Part shown: one piece after another, positions 28,404 through 36,006 of the stretch
How the letters are laid out: every line of letters starts with the position of its first letter
How positions within the stretch are numbered: the first letter of the stretch is position 1
Origin: an uncultured Pseudomonas sp.
GTDB taxonomy: Bacteria > Pseudomonadota > Gammaproteobacteria > Pseudomonadales > Pseudomonadaceae
NCBI RefSeq assembly: GCF_946886105.1
Contig: NZ_CAMPHV010000018.1
Coordinates: 1 to 64,000, forward strand
Direction: 5' to 3'
DNA length: 64,000 nucleotides
Translations under genes and position numbers: made by a program
Notes under the pieces: generated by a model
The model's input: only the letters and a program-made list of their open reading frames with translations
Database searches by the model: none
What the model was told of the DNA's origin: nothing

Positions 28404-28721
28404 ATGACTGAACAACCTAGCACCCTCTATGCCAAGCTGCTTGGAGAAACTGCACCTATTCGCTGGCAAGAGCTACAACCTTTTTTCGCCCGCGGCGCTT
28501 TATTGCTGGTCGAAGGCTCTCAGGATTTGATCGCGGTGGCTCAAGCCGTAGCGGAAAACGATCAGGGTAAGGTCGGCGACTGGTTAACCAGCGGCCAACT
28601 AAAAAAAGTCGAAGTCGCCCACGCCGAAGACCTGTTGGCCCGCGACCCACAACTATGGGCAGTGGTGGTGGCGCCCTGGGTGCTGGTGCAAGAGCGCGCC
28701 GAGGCGCCGAAAGTGCACTGA
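28404..28721 (+). CDS. DUF2288 family protein
   Basis: 105 residues, soluble, with Y-A-K-L-L-G-E-T-A-x-I-x-W-x-E-L-x-x-F-F-A-R-G and W-A-V-V-V-A-P-W-V-L-V-Q, the DUF2288 pattern. Function unknown. Divergent from braC with 295 bp between; in P. aeruginosa a DUF2288 gene also stands beside the bra operon. Confidence 0.82.
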   Translation: MTEQPSTLYAKLLGETAPIRWQELQPFFARGALLLVEGSQDLIAVAQAVAENDQGKVGDWLTSGQLKKVEVAHAEDLLARDPQLWAVVVAPWVLVQERAEAPKVH

Positions 28722-28827
28722 TCCGGGCGCGCCTAGCCCCGGGCGAATCGGTCTAGACTGACTCCAGCCCCATACGGATCTGCGGCATACAGCGTGGGGC
28801 CATTGCCCATTACCAATAGGAGCCATC

Positions 28828-29196
28828 ATGTTCGAGCCCGGCCATCTACACCGTGCCAACAGCATCGGCACCGCCGAGCAGCCAGTGTTCAGCATCGACC
28901 TCTACTACGAGGTGCGCCAAGACCCCGCCGAAGGCGCCATGTTGCATATGCGCATGGTCGGCGAGGTATCGGGCAAGGCGTTCGAAGAGAGCTTCGAACT
29001 GCACCGCGATACCGCCTTCAACTTCGCCAGCGTCGCCTCACGCCTGGCACAAAAACACGGCTTGCCGCCCGAGCACAGCCTGATCATGCACCGCCATGGT
29101 GAGTACGACCTGATGTTCGAAGATATCCGCGCCAAACTGGGCAGCCACAGCGGCGACCCGGTCGACCTCGATCATCTGGAGAAGGACGGTTTGTAG
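28828..29196 (+). CDS. DUF5064 family protein
   Basis: 122 residues, acidic. M-F-E-P-G-H-L-H-R-A-N start and F-S-I-D-L-x-Y-E-V-R / F-E-E-S-F-E-L-H-R-D pattern match a small Pseudomonas-specific family of unknown role. AGGAG stands before the ATG. Last core gene before the integron. Confidence 0.72.
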   Translation: MFEPGHLHRANSIGTAEQPVFSIDLYYEVRQDPAEGAMLHMRMVGEVSGKAFEESFELHRDTAFNFASVASRLAQKHGLPPEHSLIMHRHGEYDLMFEDIRAKLGSHSGDPVDLDHLEKDGL

Positions 29197-29204
29197 GCGG
29201 GCAT

Positions 29205-29490
29205 GTGGCCCGGATGTAATCCGGGGAGTGGTTTAGCGAAGGCCGTCGGCCCGGCTTCATCCAGGCTATGAGAGCAGGCAATACCCGCGACGAAACAGCA
29301 AGTTCTGCAACGGAACAAGGCCGATAACAAGGCTGATCGATCGTAATCGATTGAACGCTTGGCCCCCGCTGCGCGAACTACAGAATGGCCAGGGCCAAGC
29401 GCCCACAACAGGCCGGATATACGAATGTAACTGCGCTGACGACAGACGCAAAAGCAAAGCTTTACTCACTGCTTGTGAGGAGAGTCCATA
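29205..29490. other. Left boundary region of the integron
   Basis: About 290 bp without a convincing gene. A REP hairpin (GCCCGGATGTAATCCGGGGAG ... CATCCAGGCTATGAG, 29208-29272) is followed by about 200 bp of unknown sequence, then the remnant of an attC (TAACAACTG read leftwards, 29486-29497). The far side of that attC is missing. Confidence 0.55.
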
Positions 29491-29505
29491 TACAGTTGTT
29501 AGAGG

Positions 29506-29736
29506 TTACTCCTGTGCGGAGAAGTGCTTTTTAGCCAGCTCTTTAGCTAGCTGAAAACCTTCCTCTGTTAAATAAACGGACTCTGATTTGCCTTTTGGGT
29601 CGCTGATATAGCCTTTTTCAAATAGCTCATCCATAACGCTGAATTCAATCCGCTTCCAGACCCTGCCGTTCTCAAACTCAAACACTCCAAGCAGTGCTAG
29701 AACAACTTCCGAAATTTTCTGATCGTCGTATTTCAT
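29506..29736 (-). CDS. Integron cassette gene 17: DUF6429-like protein
   Basis: 76 residues from ATG 29736 with TTGAGG upstream. M-K-Y-D-D-Q-K-I-S-E-V-V-L-A-L-L-G-V-F-E then a winged-helix-like C-terminal half (F-E-K-G-Y-I-S-D-P, S-V-Y-L-T-E-E-G). It resembles the small DUF6429 family that is frequent in integron cassettes. Last visible cassette; an IS1182-type element separates it from the next attC. A frame that starts further right at 29811 begins inside the IS and is rejected. Confidence 0.65.
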   Translation of the reverse strand: MKYDDQKISEVVLALLGVFEFENGRVWKRIEFSVMDELFEKGYISDPKGKSESVYLTEEGFQLAKELAKKHFSAQE

Positions 29737-29772
29737 GGTTGTTGGCCTCAATGTCTGTGAGTAGCCTCTAGC

Positions 29773-31545
29773 GAAGCTGTAGAAAAACCCCAAAAACACT
29801 CTCCTCCTCAACCCTTACAGCACTTTTTTGAAGAATCAGGGCGGGTATCGGGACATGGTTGTTTTGGGGATGTTGAAGTTGCTCTGGCCAACCTATAGCG
29901 CATATCAGCGCTCTGGAGGGCATCAAGGGTGTTTTGTATGGCGCGGTAGTCATAGCCAAGCTCCGCGATTTGCCAGTTTTTCAATGTTGTGGGTGATGCA
30001 GTAGAGCTTCCATTGACCATCCACCCGTTGCCGTCCGCGCAGGCTGAAACGATCCAGGCGCTTGTTATGGCGCAGGTTGCCGAACACCGGCTCCACGGTG
30101 GCGAAGCGACGGGTGATCATCGCACGCCCGACCTCGCTGTCGATGCGTCGGCGCATGCGGGTCAGGGCATTGTCCTGCTCGGCCTTGGGCAGCAAGAATG
30201 CCACTTGGCGTGTGGCGGTTTTCTCCGGCGTACGCAGGCACTGCTTGCGCTGCAGACAGCTCAGGCAGTCGCGCAGGGCACCCTTGAACTTGATCGCCGG
30301 CTGGCCCTTGATCAGGCAGTGACTGCCGTTGCCGTACAGGGTTTTGCCGGCCGGGCAGGTGCAGGTTCTATGCACTGGATCGAAGCAGAAGTCGGCCGGG
30401 GTATAACAGCTGCCGCTTACAGGCTTGGTGCGTTTGTCCCACAGCGGGTCAGGCTTCTCGGTGTGGTGTTTCTGCCCGGCATAACGCTCGTCGCGCTTGC
30501 GGTAGCCGTTATCGGGAATGAAGGCGGTGATGCCGCGAGCCTCCAAGTGTTCCACTGCCTTACGGCTGTGGTAACCGGCATCAGCTGTCAAGCAGGTGCT
30601 GGCGCTGCGCAGTGGGCTTGTCGCTTCGATGACCGGCCCGAGCAGCGCCTGTTCTGAACCGGTGCCGTGGGCCTGGGCTTCGACGATGATCTGCGCCTTC
30701 TCGTCCACGGCGGCGACGTCGGTATAACCCTGGATCACGCCCTTGCCGGTGGCCATCTTGGCCGACTCGTTGTCGGTGCGGTTGGACAGATTGATCCGGC
30801 CCTTGGCGCCCTTGCGATCCTCGGGGTTGTCCTGGAGCCAGGCGCGCAACTGGCGGGCATCGGCCTGCAGCCGTTCTAGCTTGCGGGCCGCTCGCGCCTC
30901 GTCGTCCTCGGGCTGCTTATCACTCTGGCGTTGCCGTTCGATCATGGCTTGGGCGGCCTTTTCCATCTTCTCGGTCTGGCGCAGGAAGTCGGCGCGGGTG
31001 CCGCTTCTGGCCTTGCTGGCATTGCTCGGCAACTTGACCCCATCGATGGCGAACATCTCGCGGCCAATCAGGCCCTGCCGGTCGCAGACCACGAGTACCT
31101 GGGCAAACAGCTTGGCGGCCAGGTCGCCCATGTTGGAGACGAACTGCGCGAGGGTGGTGAAGTGTGGCTGACTGTCGCCGGAGATGGCCATGAACAGCAC
31201 ATGGTCGCGGCAGGCTGCTTCCATCTGGCGACTGCTGATAATGCCGCGGCTGTAGGCGAGCAGGACGATTTTCAGCAGCACGGCCGGGTCGTAGGCCGGT
31301 GCGCCCTCGACGCTGTTGCGATAGCGGGCGTGGAAGTCGGCGAGATCCAGTTCGTGATCGACCAGATAGCACAGGGCGTGCTCGAAGGTGCCGGGCAGCA
31401 ACTGCTTGTCGAAGTCGATCGGTAGCAGTTTTAGTCCTTTATGAACGACTTTGAATCGAGGCATCGCCCCGCGCCTCCCTGCGATTGAATGAGGTGGAGA
31501 TTATCAGCCTGGGAATTAGGTGGCAGCAGGTTTTTCTACAGCCTC
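29773..31545 (-). mobile_element. IS1182-family insertion sequence in an attC core
   Basis: 1773 bp bounded by imperfect inverted ends GA(A/G)GCTGTAGAAAAACC at 29773 and 31545. One transposase gene fills it. The right end touches AACG of an attC, i.e. read leftwards the attC is cut right after GTT of its core; the next bases beyond the left end continue GCTAGAGGC. No clean target duplication is visible. Confidence 0.82.
29950..31464 (-). CDS. IS1182-family transposase
   Basis: 504 residues. N-terminal DUF772-type part (A-Y-D-P-A-V-L-L-K-I-V-L-L-A-Y-S-R-G), DDE catalytic region with F-A-I-D-G-V-K-L, L-T-A-D-A-G-Y-H-S, and C-terminal V-E-P-V-F-G-N-L-R-H-N-K with the terminal Glu. A Cys-rich insert (C-T-C-P-A-G-K, C-L-S-C-L-Q-R-K-Q-C) is usual in IS1182 members. 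Full length, so the element may be active. GC-rich codon use contrasts with the AT-rich cassettes around it. Confidence 0.92.
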   Translation of the reverse strand: MPRFKVVHKGLKLLPIDFDKQLLPGTFEHALCYLVDHELDLADFHARYRNSVEGAPAYDPAVLLKIVLLAYSRGIISSRQMEAACRDHVLFMAISGDSQPHFTTLAQFVSNMGDLAAKLFAQVLVVCDRQGLIGREMFAIDGVKLPSNASKARSGTRADFLRQTEKMEKAAQAMIERQRQSDKQPEDDEARAARKLERLQADARQLRAWLQDNPEDRKGAKGRINLSNRTDNESAKMATGKGVIQGYTDVAAVDEKAQIIVEAQAHGTGSEQALLGPVIEATSPLRSASTCLTADAGYHSRKAVEHLEARGITAFIPDNGYRKRDERYAGQKHHTEKPDPLWDKRTKPVSGSCYTPADFCFDPVHRTCTCPAGKTLYGNGSHCLIKGQPAIKFKGALRDCLSCLQRKQCLRTPEKTATRQVAFLLPKAEQDNALTRMRRRIDSEVGRAMITRRFATVEPVFGNLRHNKRLDRFSLRGRQRVDGQWKLYCITHNIEKLANRGAWL

Positions 31546-31615
31546 AACGTATGGTTAAGGGGCGGGCTTTAGCCCGTCCCAGTGAGCGAAGCGAGCGATT
31601 TGAACCAGTTGTTAT
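31546..31615 (-). repeat. attC 16, core interrupted by the IS
   Basis: Standard Pseudomonas-type attC of this array (read leftwards TAACAACTGGTTCAAATCG ... CCTTAACCATACGTT). The distal core stops at GTT where the IS begins. Confidence 0.88.
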
Positions 31616-32091
31616 GAGTCAAACCCGAGATTTGATAGTGTTTCAGAGCTCACATTTAGCATGCTGTGAATTAAATTATTTCCATGTGCTTCCATTGCCA
31701 AGTGATCATCCGGGTCCCATTGCCCATAAGTCTCTTTGGCATGGTCAAGTTCCAATTGGCTTTTATCTAAAAATGACTGAAACTCTTTACGATGCTTTTT
31801 TCTTAGATATGGTGAGATTTTGTAACTATTGGCATGAAGAGATTTTACAAGCTCGATAACATTATTCTCTGTATTGGCCCCTGAGTCAGACATTGAAAAG
31901 GAGTCTGCATAAGTGCTGCTAAGCTCATGATGAGCAAGGAATTTAATCTTAGATATGGATTCTATTAAGAGTTCTGTTGAGGAAATTTCTTTCTCCCAGC
32001 GCCATTGCTTTCGCTTCAAGTACATAGGAAGTATAAAGCCTGATAATGCAGCGCCAGTGATTGTGCCTAGCAGAGGAAGCAAAAGTAGCAA
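31612..32091 (-). CDS. Integron cassette gene 16: membrane-anchored hypothetical, probable frameshift near start
   Basis: 159 residues from a TTG at 32091, with a hydrophobic N-terminus (L-L-L-L-P-L-L-G-T-I-T-G-A-A-L-S-G-F-I-L-P) then a helical cytosolic part. The stop (TAA) is given by the attC. No good ribosome site precedes the TTG. Upstream, GTG 32119 opens a different frame, M-S-K-K-K, through a run of nine A; with eight A it would read straight into this protein. So the true start is probably 32119 with a one-base slip, real or a sequencing error. Family not recognised. Confidence 0.55.
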   Translation of the reverse strand: MLLLLPLLGTITGAALSGFILPMYLKRKQWRWEKEISSTELLIESISKIKFLAHHELSSTYADSFSMSDSGANTENNVIELVKSLHANSYKISPYLRKKHRKEFQSFLDKSQLELDHAKETYGQWDPDDHLAMEAHGNNLIHSMLNVSSETLSNLGFDS

Positions 32092-32181
32092 TATTGAGTT
32101 GTTCTTTTTTTTTGCTCACTAATAAAGCAATTTAATATTATTTATATGTTATATCTGGGCTCGGCAGTATGCTTTGACTCA

Positions 32182-32252
32182 TAACGTTTGGTTAAGGGGC
32201 GGGCTTTAGCCCGTCCCAGTGAGCGAAGCGAACGATTTGAACCAGTTGTTAT
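32182..32252 (-). repeat. attC 15
   Basis: Standard attC of the array (GTTTGGTTAAGGGGCGGGCTT on the plus strand), ends TAACG / GTTAT. Part of a 426-bp block identical to 38411-38836. Confidence 0.92.
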
Positions 32253-32271
32253 AGGTGTGGACCTACGCGGA

Positions 32272-32586
32272 CTACTCAAAGTAGGGTTCACCTGTTTCAA
32301 AATAGAGATCGTAGTCTTGGCTAATACGCTTAAGTATTGGCTCAACGTCCGCCGCAAATTGAAGTGCTTGCAGCATGTCTGCTCCGTAAAAAACAGTGTC
32401 AAATCGCTTGGTGTCTAAACCCTCAAATTCAAGTTCACAGCCTGATGTTCCTGGCGAAAAATTGAATGAAACGTTGCCTTGCTGCAATAAATAAGGCTTA
32501 AACACTTTGACCGTGAGTCGGCATCTGGCTTCTTTTCCCTTTGCCGCATACTCAAGCTCACGTATTGCGATGACTTCCCTGCTCAT
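32272..32586 (-). CDS. Integron cassette gene 15: small protein, identical second copy
   Basis: 104 residues, identical to the gene at 38501-38815. I-A-I-R-E-L-E-Y opening, F-S-P-G-T-S-G-C-E-L-E-F-E-G-L, V-F-Y-G-A-D-M-L-Q-A-L-Q-F-A: possibly a DUF6968-type protein (uncertain). Cassette plus attC form an exact duplicate of the one at 38.4-38.8 kb. Confidence 0.7.
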   Translation of the reverse strand: MSREVIAIRELEYAAKGKEARCRLTVKVFKPYLLQQGNVSFNFSPGTSGCELEFEGLDTKRFDTVFYGADMLQALQFAADVEPILKRISQDYDLYFETGEPYFE

Positions 32587-32602
32587 GGCGAGTTCATACC
32601 TA

Positions 32603-32675
32603 TAACGTTAAGTTAAGGGGCGGGCTTTAGCCCGTCCAAGTGAGCGAAGCGAACGACTTGAACTTATAGTTAGAC
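32603..32675 (-). repeat. attC 14
   Basis: Standard type with small changes (GTTAAGTTAAGG; CCGTCCAAG; CTTATAGTTAGAC), so a diverged member. Confidence 0.88.
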
Positions 32676-32988
32676 GCGGTGGCAAGTCGGACATTAATTT
32701 TGCAGGCGACACAAACTGTAGCTCAAGCCGACCCGAAATGGTGGGCAACCAGCGTGCGGGCGTTTGCCGGCGCTGGAATGCCTTACGAGCCAAGCCTTCT
32801 GGGCCGGCGAAGGGCCCTGAGCGCCACCCGAAAATAGAATGGATGTCAGCCATTGTGCGCGCCGAAACGGACGAGGTTTGGCCCGTTTTGCAAAAGGAAA
32901 GGACAGAATTCGATATCGCGATTGTGCGGCTTGAGCACATTTTTGGTGCTTCCTTGCATATTTAAACCACCAAACTAAAAGCCGCTTC
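32676..32988. other. Cassette 14: no convincing gene
   Basis: 313 bp between two attC sites. It is GC-richer than its neighbours. A 110-residue leftward frame (stop 32608 inside the attC) and a 75-residue rightward frame (32738-32965) are both open; neither has a clear ribosome site or a recognisable domain. It may be a gene in reverse orientation, a regulatory or RNA cassette, or a decayed gene. Confidence 0.5.
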
Positions 32989-33061
32989 TAACGTTTGGTT
33001 AAGGGGCGGGCTTTAGCCCGTCCCAGTGAGCGTAGCGAACGATTTGAACCAGTTGTTAGAC
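32989..33061 (-). repeat. attC 13
   Basis: Standard type, one change (GAGCGTAGCGAAC). Ends TAACG / GTTAGAC. Confidence 0.92.
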
Positions 33062-33069
33062 CTAGCGCA

Positions 33070-33411
33070 TTAAGGCAGGCGGAAGACTGTGCTTGCCCAA
33101 AACCTAATGCCAGGAGCCTCGCTTTCAAAACCCTCGACTCGCACATGAATATTTTCCCAGCCTAAATATTTGACATTCATTATTTCTAAACCCATGTACG
33201 AGTGAGGAAAACCTGCGTCAATTTCTAGCTCGCAAACTCCAGTAAACCGAAGAGTACATCTTGAGTTGTTTTTTTCTAGAGTTAGATCAAGTGTTCCATA
33301 AGGCGCCTCTTCGATAGCGTAACTATATCCAACGATGTCATAGGTAGAAGGATTTTCCAAAACTTCATGGTCTGGAGCGTCCGCGAGATTGGCGCTTGAA
33401 AGAATACTCAT
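33070..33411 (-). CDS. Integron cassette gene 13: hypothetical protein
   Basis: 113 residues, predicted beta-rich: Y-G-T-L-D-L-T-L-E-K-N-N-S-R-C-T-L-R-F-T-G-V, then M-G-L-E-I-M-N-V-K-Y-L-G-W-E-N-I-H-V-R-V-E. No signal peptide and no known family. Stop lies 9 bp before the attC end. Cassette of standard layout. Confidence 0.6.
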   Translation of the reverse strand: MSILSSANLADAPDHEVLENPSTYDIVGYSYAIEEAPYGTLDLTLEKNNSRCTLRFTGVCELEIDAGFPHSYMGLEIMNVKYLGWENIHVRVEGFESEAPGIRFWASTVFRLP

Positions 33412-33421
33412 AGACTGGCCT

Positions 33422-33493
33422 AACGTATGGTTAAGGGGCGGGCTTTAGCCCGTCTCAGTGAGCGAAGCGAGCGATTTGAACCAGTTGTTATGC
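33422..33493 (-). repeat. attC 12
   Basis: Standard type (CCGTCTCAG variant), ends TAACG / GTTATGC. Confidence 0.92.
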
Positions 33494-33496
33494 GCA

Positions 33497-33904
33497 CTAC
33501 CACGCACAACCGTTACAGCCTTTTTTGAAATTGTAACTTTCTAACTGCTCAAGCCTGTCAAGTGTTCTGCGTGTAAGGCAGATGCTGCGACTAGAAAAAA
33601 CTAGATTGTCGCTTTCCTCTCGTGGCTCGTAAAAAGTACAGTCAGCGTCTCGGAACTTTACCCATAGCCGCTGTGCGGTCACTAGGTTTTTTCTATTCTC
33701 AAGATCAAGAGAATTACTCAGCTTTGAGTATTGGTCATTTAGCTCTTTGTCCGCTTTTCTGTAAAGGTTAGAGAAACAGCCGGATATTTGTTTATAAGAC
33801 ATATGTTCGCCGCACTCTTTCTCTTCTGATCTCAGGTCTTGTGAATCAGCCAAAGAAGAGTTGGTGAAAATTATTGTCAGGATGAACGCTAGTGTTGTGC
33901 GCAC
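33497..33904 (-). CDS. Integron cassette gene 12: LprI-like lysozyme-inhibitor domain protein
   Basis: 135 residues from a GTG start at 33904 with AAGGAATCAGC upstream. Sec signal peptide (M-R-T-T-L-A-F-I-L-T-I-I-F-T-N-S-S-L-A), then the LprI/DUF1311 pattern: C-x-x-x-M-x-x-x-Q-I-x-x-C, A-D-K-E-L-N-D-Q-Y, L-V-T-A-Q-R-L-W-V-K-F-R-D-A-D-C and a late Cys. In M. tuberculosis LprI inhibits lysozyme; many bacterial members are of unknown role. Periplasmic. Extra Cys pair C-N-G-C at the end. Confidence 0.78.
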   Translation of the reverse strand: MRTTLAFILTIIFTNSSLADSQDLRSEEKECGEHMSYKQISGCFSNLYRKADKELNDQYSKLSNSLDLENRKNLVTAQRLWVKFRDADCTFYEPREESDNLVFSSRSICLTRRTLDRLEQLESYNFKKGCNGCAW

Positions 33905-33923
33905 GCTGATTCCTTGGTGTGCA

Positions 33924-33997
33924 TAACGATTAAGCTAAGGGGCCGGCTTTAGCCGGTCCCAGTGAGCGAAGCGAACGGTTTGAGCGCATTGTTAGGT
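33924..33997 (-). repeat. attC 11
   Basis: Diverged standard type (ATTAAGCTAAGGGGCCGGC; TTTGAGCGCATTGTTAGGT), same fold. Confidence 0.88.
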
Positions 33998-34546
33998 TTC
34001 TACTCTGTGTAAATGCTGCTCTTTTATTTGTATTCGAAGTATTGATATGCCCAAGCAAAATACCGCTTTTGTGTACTTTACAAAGCCTTTTGCTCTTGCC
34101 TCCCAGTCTTCTAATGAAGCTGTTTTGGGCTCTGATATTTCGGTGCGAGAGCCACGACCTTTGAACATTTCTCCTTTAAAGCTCTTGGAAGCCTCTATGC
34201 AGCATTTTATGTCTGCTACATGATCTTCAATTTCAGGCGAGAGAAAGTCTACTTTATCTGTCGAGTGTGCAAACTTGTTCCGGAGTTTTCTGATTTTACC
34301 CAAGTCATCAAATATGTCCTTGGTGATTAGTCCGAATGCATAGCAGATTAGGGCTTTTGATGAAAAGCTAGATAGGGGCCCGCTTAGGTCAAATATTTCT
34401 TTTATTTGCTTTGCTGATACGCCGTTTCTTTTGATTATGTCCTTTAGCATCTCACTCAAATCGTCTTCTAGCAGGGCTGCTGCAACAATTACGGCGCCTC
34501 GATCAGATTCGTCAATTAATTCTGGTTTTTCTTTGCTCGTGCCCAT
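33992..34546 (-). CDS. Integron cassette gene 11: MltR/DUF4145-like protein with HEPN-type motif
   Basis: 184 residues, helical. D-R-G-A-V-I-V-A-A-A-L-L-E-D-D-L opening, S-G-P-L-S-S-F-S-S-K-A-L-I-C-Y-A-F-G-L-I, then R-K-L-R-N-K-F-A-H (86-94). The last stretch has R-x4-H spacing, as in HEPN ribonucleases, and the whole resembles MltR-like proteins, some called mannitol operon repressors. It could be a toxin, a regulator or a defence effector; no partner gene is in the cassette. Stop overlaps the attC. Confidence 0.68.
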   Translation of the reverse strand: MGTSKEKPELIDESDRGAVIVAAALLEDDLSEMLKDIIKRNGVSAKQIKEIFDLSGPLSSFSSKALICYAFGLITKDIFDDLGKIRKLRNKFAHSTDKVDFLSPEIEDHVADIKCCIEASKSFKGEMFKGRGSRTEISEPKTASLEDWEARAKGFVKYTKAVFCLGISILRIQIKEQHLHRVET

Positions 34547-34555
34547 GATTAAACC

Positions 34556-34628
34556 TAACGTTTGGTTAAGGGGCGGGCTTTAGCCCGTCCCAGTGAGCGG
34601 AGCGAACGATTTGAACCATTTGTTAGGC
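34556..34628 (-). repeat. attC 10
   Basis: Standard type, one change (GAGCGGAGCG). Ends TAACG / GTTAGGC. Confidence 0.92.
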
Positions 34629-34634
34629 TGCGGA

Positions 34635-34958
34635 CTATTGTTGGCCATGCTTTATTTGCGCAGGGGCGCTTTCACTACTGTTTAGATTGGCGTCATCTAG
34701 ATTTGGTGAAGATGCTGCGTAACGTGAGACACGGCTACGATGCCTAAACATTGCTAAGGCGAATGCGATTGGCACGCCAAAAAATACTGAAATTAGAAGT
34801 GAAAGAAAAATTGCTACGACTAGAAACTCAATTGCGGATTTAACTAACGCCCAGCGTGGCTGAGTTAGGCGAGTGACTAGTATTGGAAGGGCAATGAGGG
34901 TGCCGACGATCACTGAAATTGCCACAAACATGGGGGCGAAAAAATTAGGTGATTCCAT
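34635..34958 (-). CDS. Integron cassette gene 10: small membrane protein
   Basis: 107 residues with two long hydrophobic helices (about 8-30 and 44-70) and a polar Asn/Ser-rich C-terminal tail. Stop 6 bp before the attC end. Family not recognised. Confidence 0.62.
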   Translation of the reverse strand: MESPNFFAPMFVAISVIVGTLIALPILVTRLTQPRWALVKSAIEFLVVAIFLSLLISVFFGVPIAFALAMFRHRSRVSRYAASSPNLDDANLNSSESAPAQIKHGQQ

Positions 34959-34985
34959 ATGACTCTCGTTTTGGACTATTTTGCC

Positions 34986-35058
34986 TAACGTTTGGTTAAG
35001 GGGCGGGCTTTAGCCCGTCCCAGTGAGCGAAGCGAACGGTTTGAACCAATTGTTAGAG
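34986..35058 (-). repeat. attC 9
   Basis: Standard type, ends TAACG / GTTAGAG. Confidence 0.92.
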
Positions 35059-35478
35059 AACCGCGCGCCGATTATTAAGTTGATGGCCAAAAGCGGTTGA
35101 TATTGAAAATAGCACTGAACTCTGCAGTATAAGCACTGCTGCAAAACTGAGCTGGGACAGCTTAGTAGAGAACTCATGAGTTTGTGAACTAGCCATTGCG
35201 ATTCCAAGCAAACCTAGCGCAGCGCCATAAATTGCACCTGTCACTGCACCATGCTTAATTGGTTTTTTTGTGCAAAGAAAGCCTAAAACCATGCCGGGAA
35301 GGAACCATGATAAAGAATTTATTGCCTGCCTAAATGCTGAGAAAAACGGATGAACGAAGCTTGCTGTATCGGTGTATACAAACTCGGCTGCGACTCCATG
35401 CCACTTCAAAAGAATTTTAGATGAAAATAACGCAATGGCAGCTACTGCTAAAGAAATTAAGATTGCACGTTTTTCCAT
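35053..35478 (-). CDS. Integron cassette gene 9: membrane protein
   Basis: 141 residues, about four membrane helices: 5-22, 55-70, 78-98 and 108-128. G-A-V-T-G-A-I-Y-G-A-A-L-G-L-L-G-I-A is a glycine-rich helix. The stop codon is supplied by the attC. No known family. Confidence 0.62.
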   Translation of the reverse strand: MEKRAILISLAVAAIALFSSKILLKWHGVAAEFVYTDTASFVHPFFSAFRQAINSLSWFLPGMVLGFLCTKKPIKHGAVTGAIYGAALGLLGIAMASSQTHEFSTKLSQLSFAAVLILQSSVLFSISTAFGHQLNNRRAVL

Positions 35479-35487
35479 GATGTTCTC

Positions 35488-35560
35488 TAACGTTTGGTTA
35501 AGGGGCGGGCTTTAACCCGTCCCAGTGAGCGAAGCGAACGGTTTGAACCAATTGTTAGAC
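35488..35560 (-). repeat. attC 8
   Basis: Standard type (GGGCTTTAACCCGTCC), ends TAACG / GTTAGAC. Confidence 0.92.
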
Positions 35561-35916
35561 ACCGCCACCCAAGATTTTGATTATTTCTGTACGCTCTAAT
35601 AGTTCGGCTAACTCGATTGGTGTGTCGCCCTCTGAGTTTTTCACATTTTTTGCGCCTAGTGATAGGAGTAGCATCACTGCATCAGAATGGTTCTGCTCAG
35701 CTGCATAGTGCAGTGGGGTGAACCCTCTTTCTCCATGCGCATCTATATCCGCGCCAGCCTCGATTAGAATTTTTATTGCCTCGCAATCGCCCCAGCAGCT
35801 GACGATGTGAAGCGGTGTATCTCCCCAGCCATTTTATAGTGAACGGACGTGACCTTTTGGCCGTAATAGTCCGGTACTGACTCGACCTCGCTGAATATTT
35901 TTTCAAGACTGCGCAT
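35555..35916 (-). pseudogene. Integron cassette gene 8: ankyrin-repeat protein, frameshifted
   Basis: From ATG 35916 the frame reads M-R-S-L-E-K-I-F-S-E-V-E-S-V-P-D-Y-Y and leaves at a run of four A (35832-35835). One added A restores a frame with clear ankyrin repeats: G-D-T-P-L-H-I-V, A-I-K-I-L-I-E-A-G-A-D-I-D-A, F-T-P-L-H-Y-A-A-E, A-V-M-L-L-L-S-L-G-A, G-D-T-P-I-E-L-A, ending in the attC stop. So a roughly 120-residue ankyrin protein is broken by a one-base deletion, or the read has an error. Ankyrin proteins bind other proteins; no partner is visible. Confidence 0.78.
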
Positions 35917-35933
35917 AAATATATTGCGGTTTC

Positions 35934-36006
35934 TAACGTTTGGTTAAGGGGCGGGCTTTAGCCCGTCCCAGTGAGCGAAGCGAACGATTTGAACCAATTG
36001 TTAGGC
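35934..36006 (-). repeat. attC 7
   Basis: Standard type, ends TAACG / GTTAGGC. Confidence 0.92.

Noticed and set aside
29351..29554. 67-codon rightward frame at the integron left boundary
   Set aside because: Crosses the attC remnant and the end of the leftward cassette gene; no ribosome site or domain.
29773..31545. A 4-bp target duplication of the IS1182 element
   Set aside because: Flanks GCTAGC-side and AACG do not match with any reasonable choice of ends.
31552..36000. Recurrent short rightward frames starting M-V-K-G-R-A-L-A-R-P-S-E-R-S-E-R-F-E-P
   Set aside because: They are the attC sequence itself read in one frame; no ribosome site and no independent coding signal.
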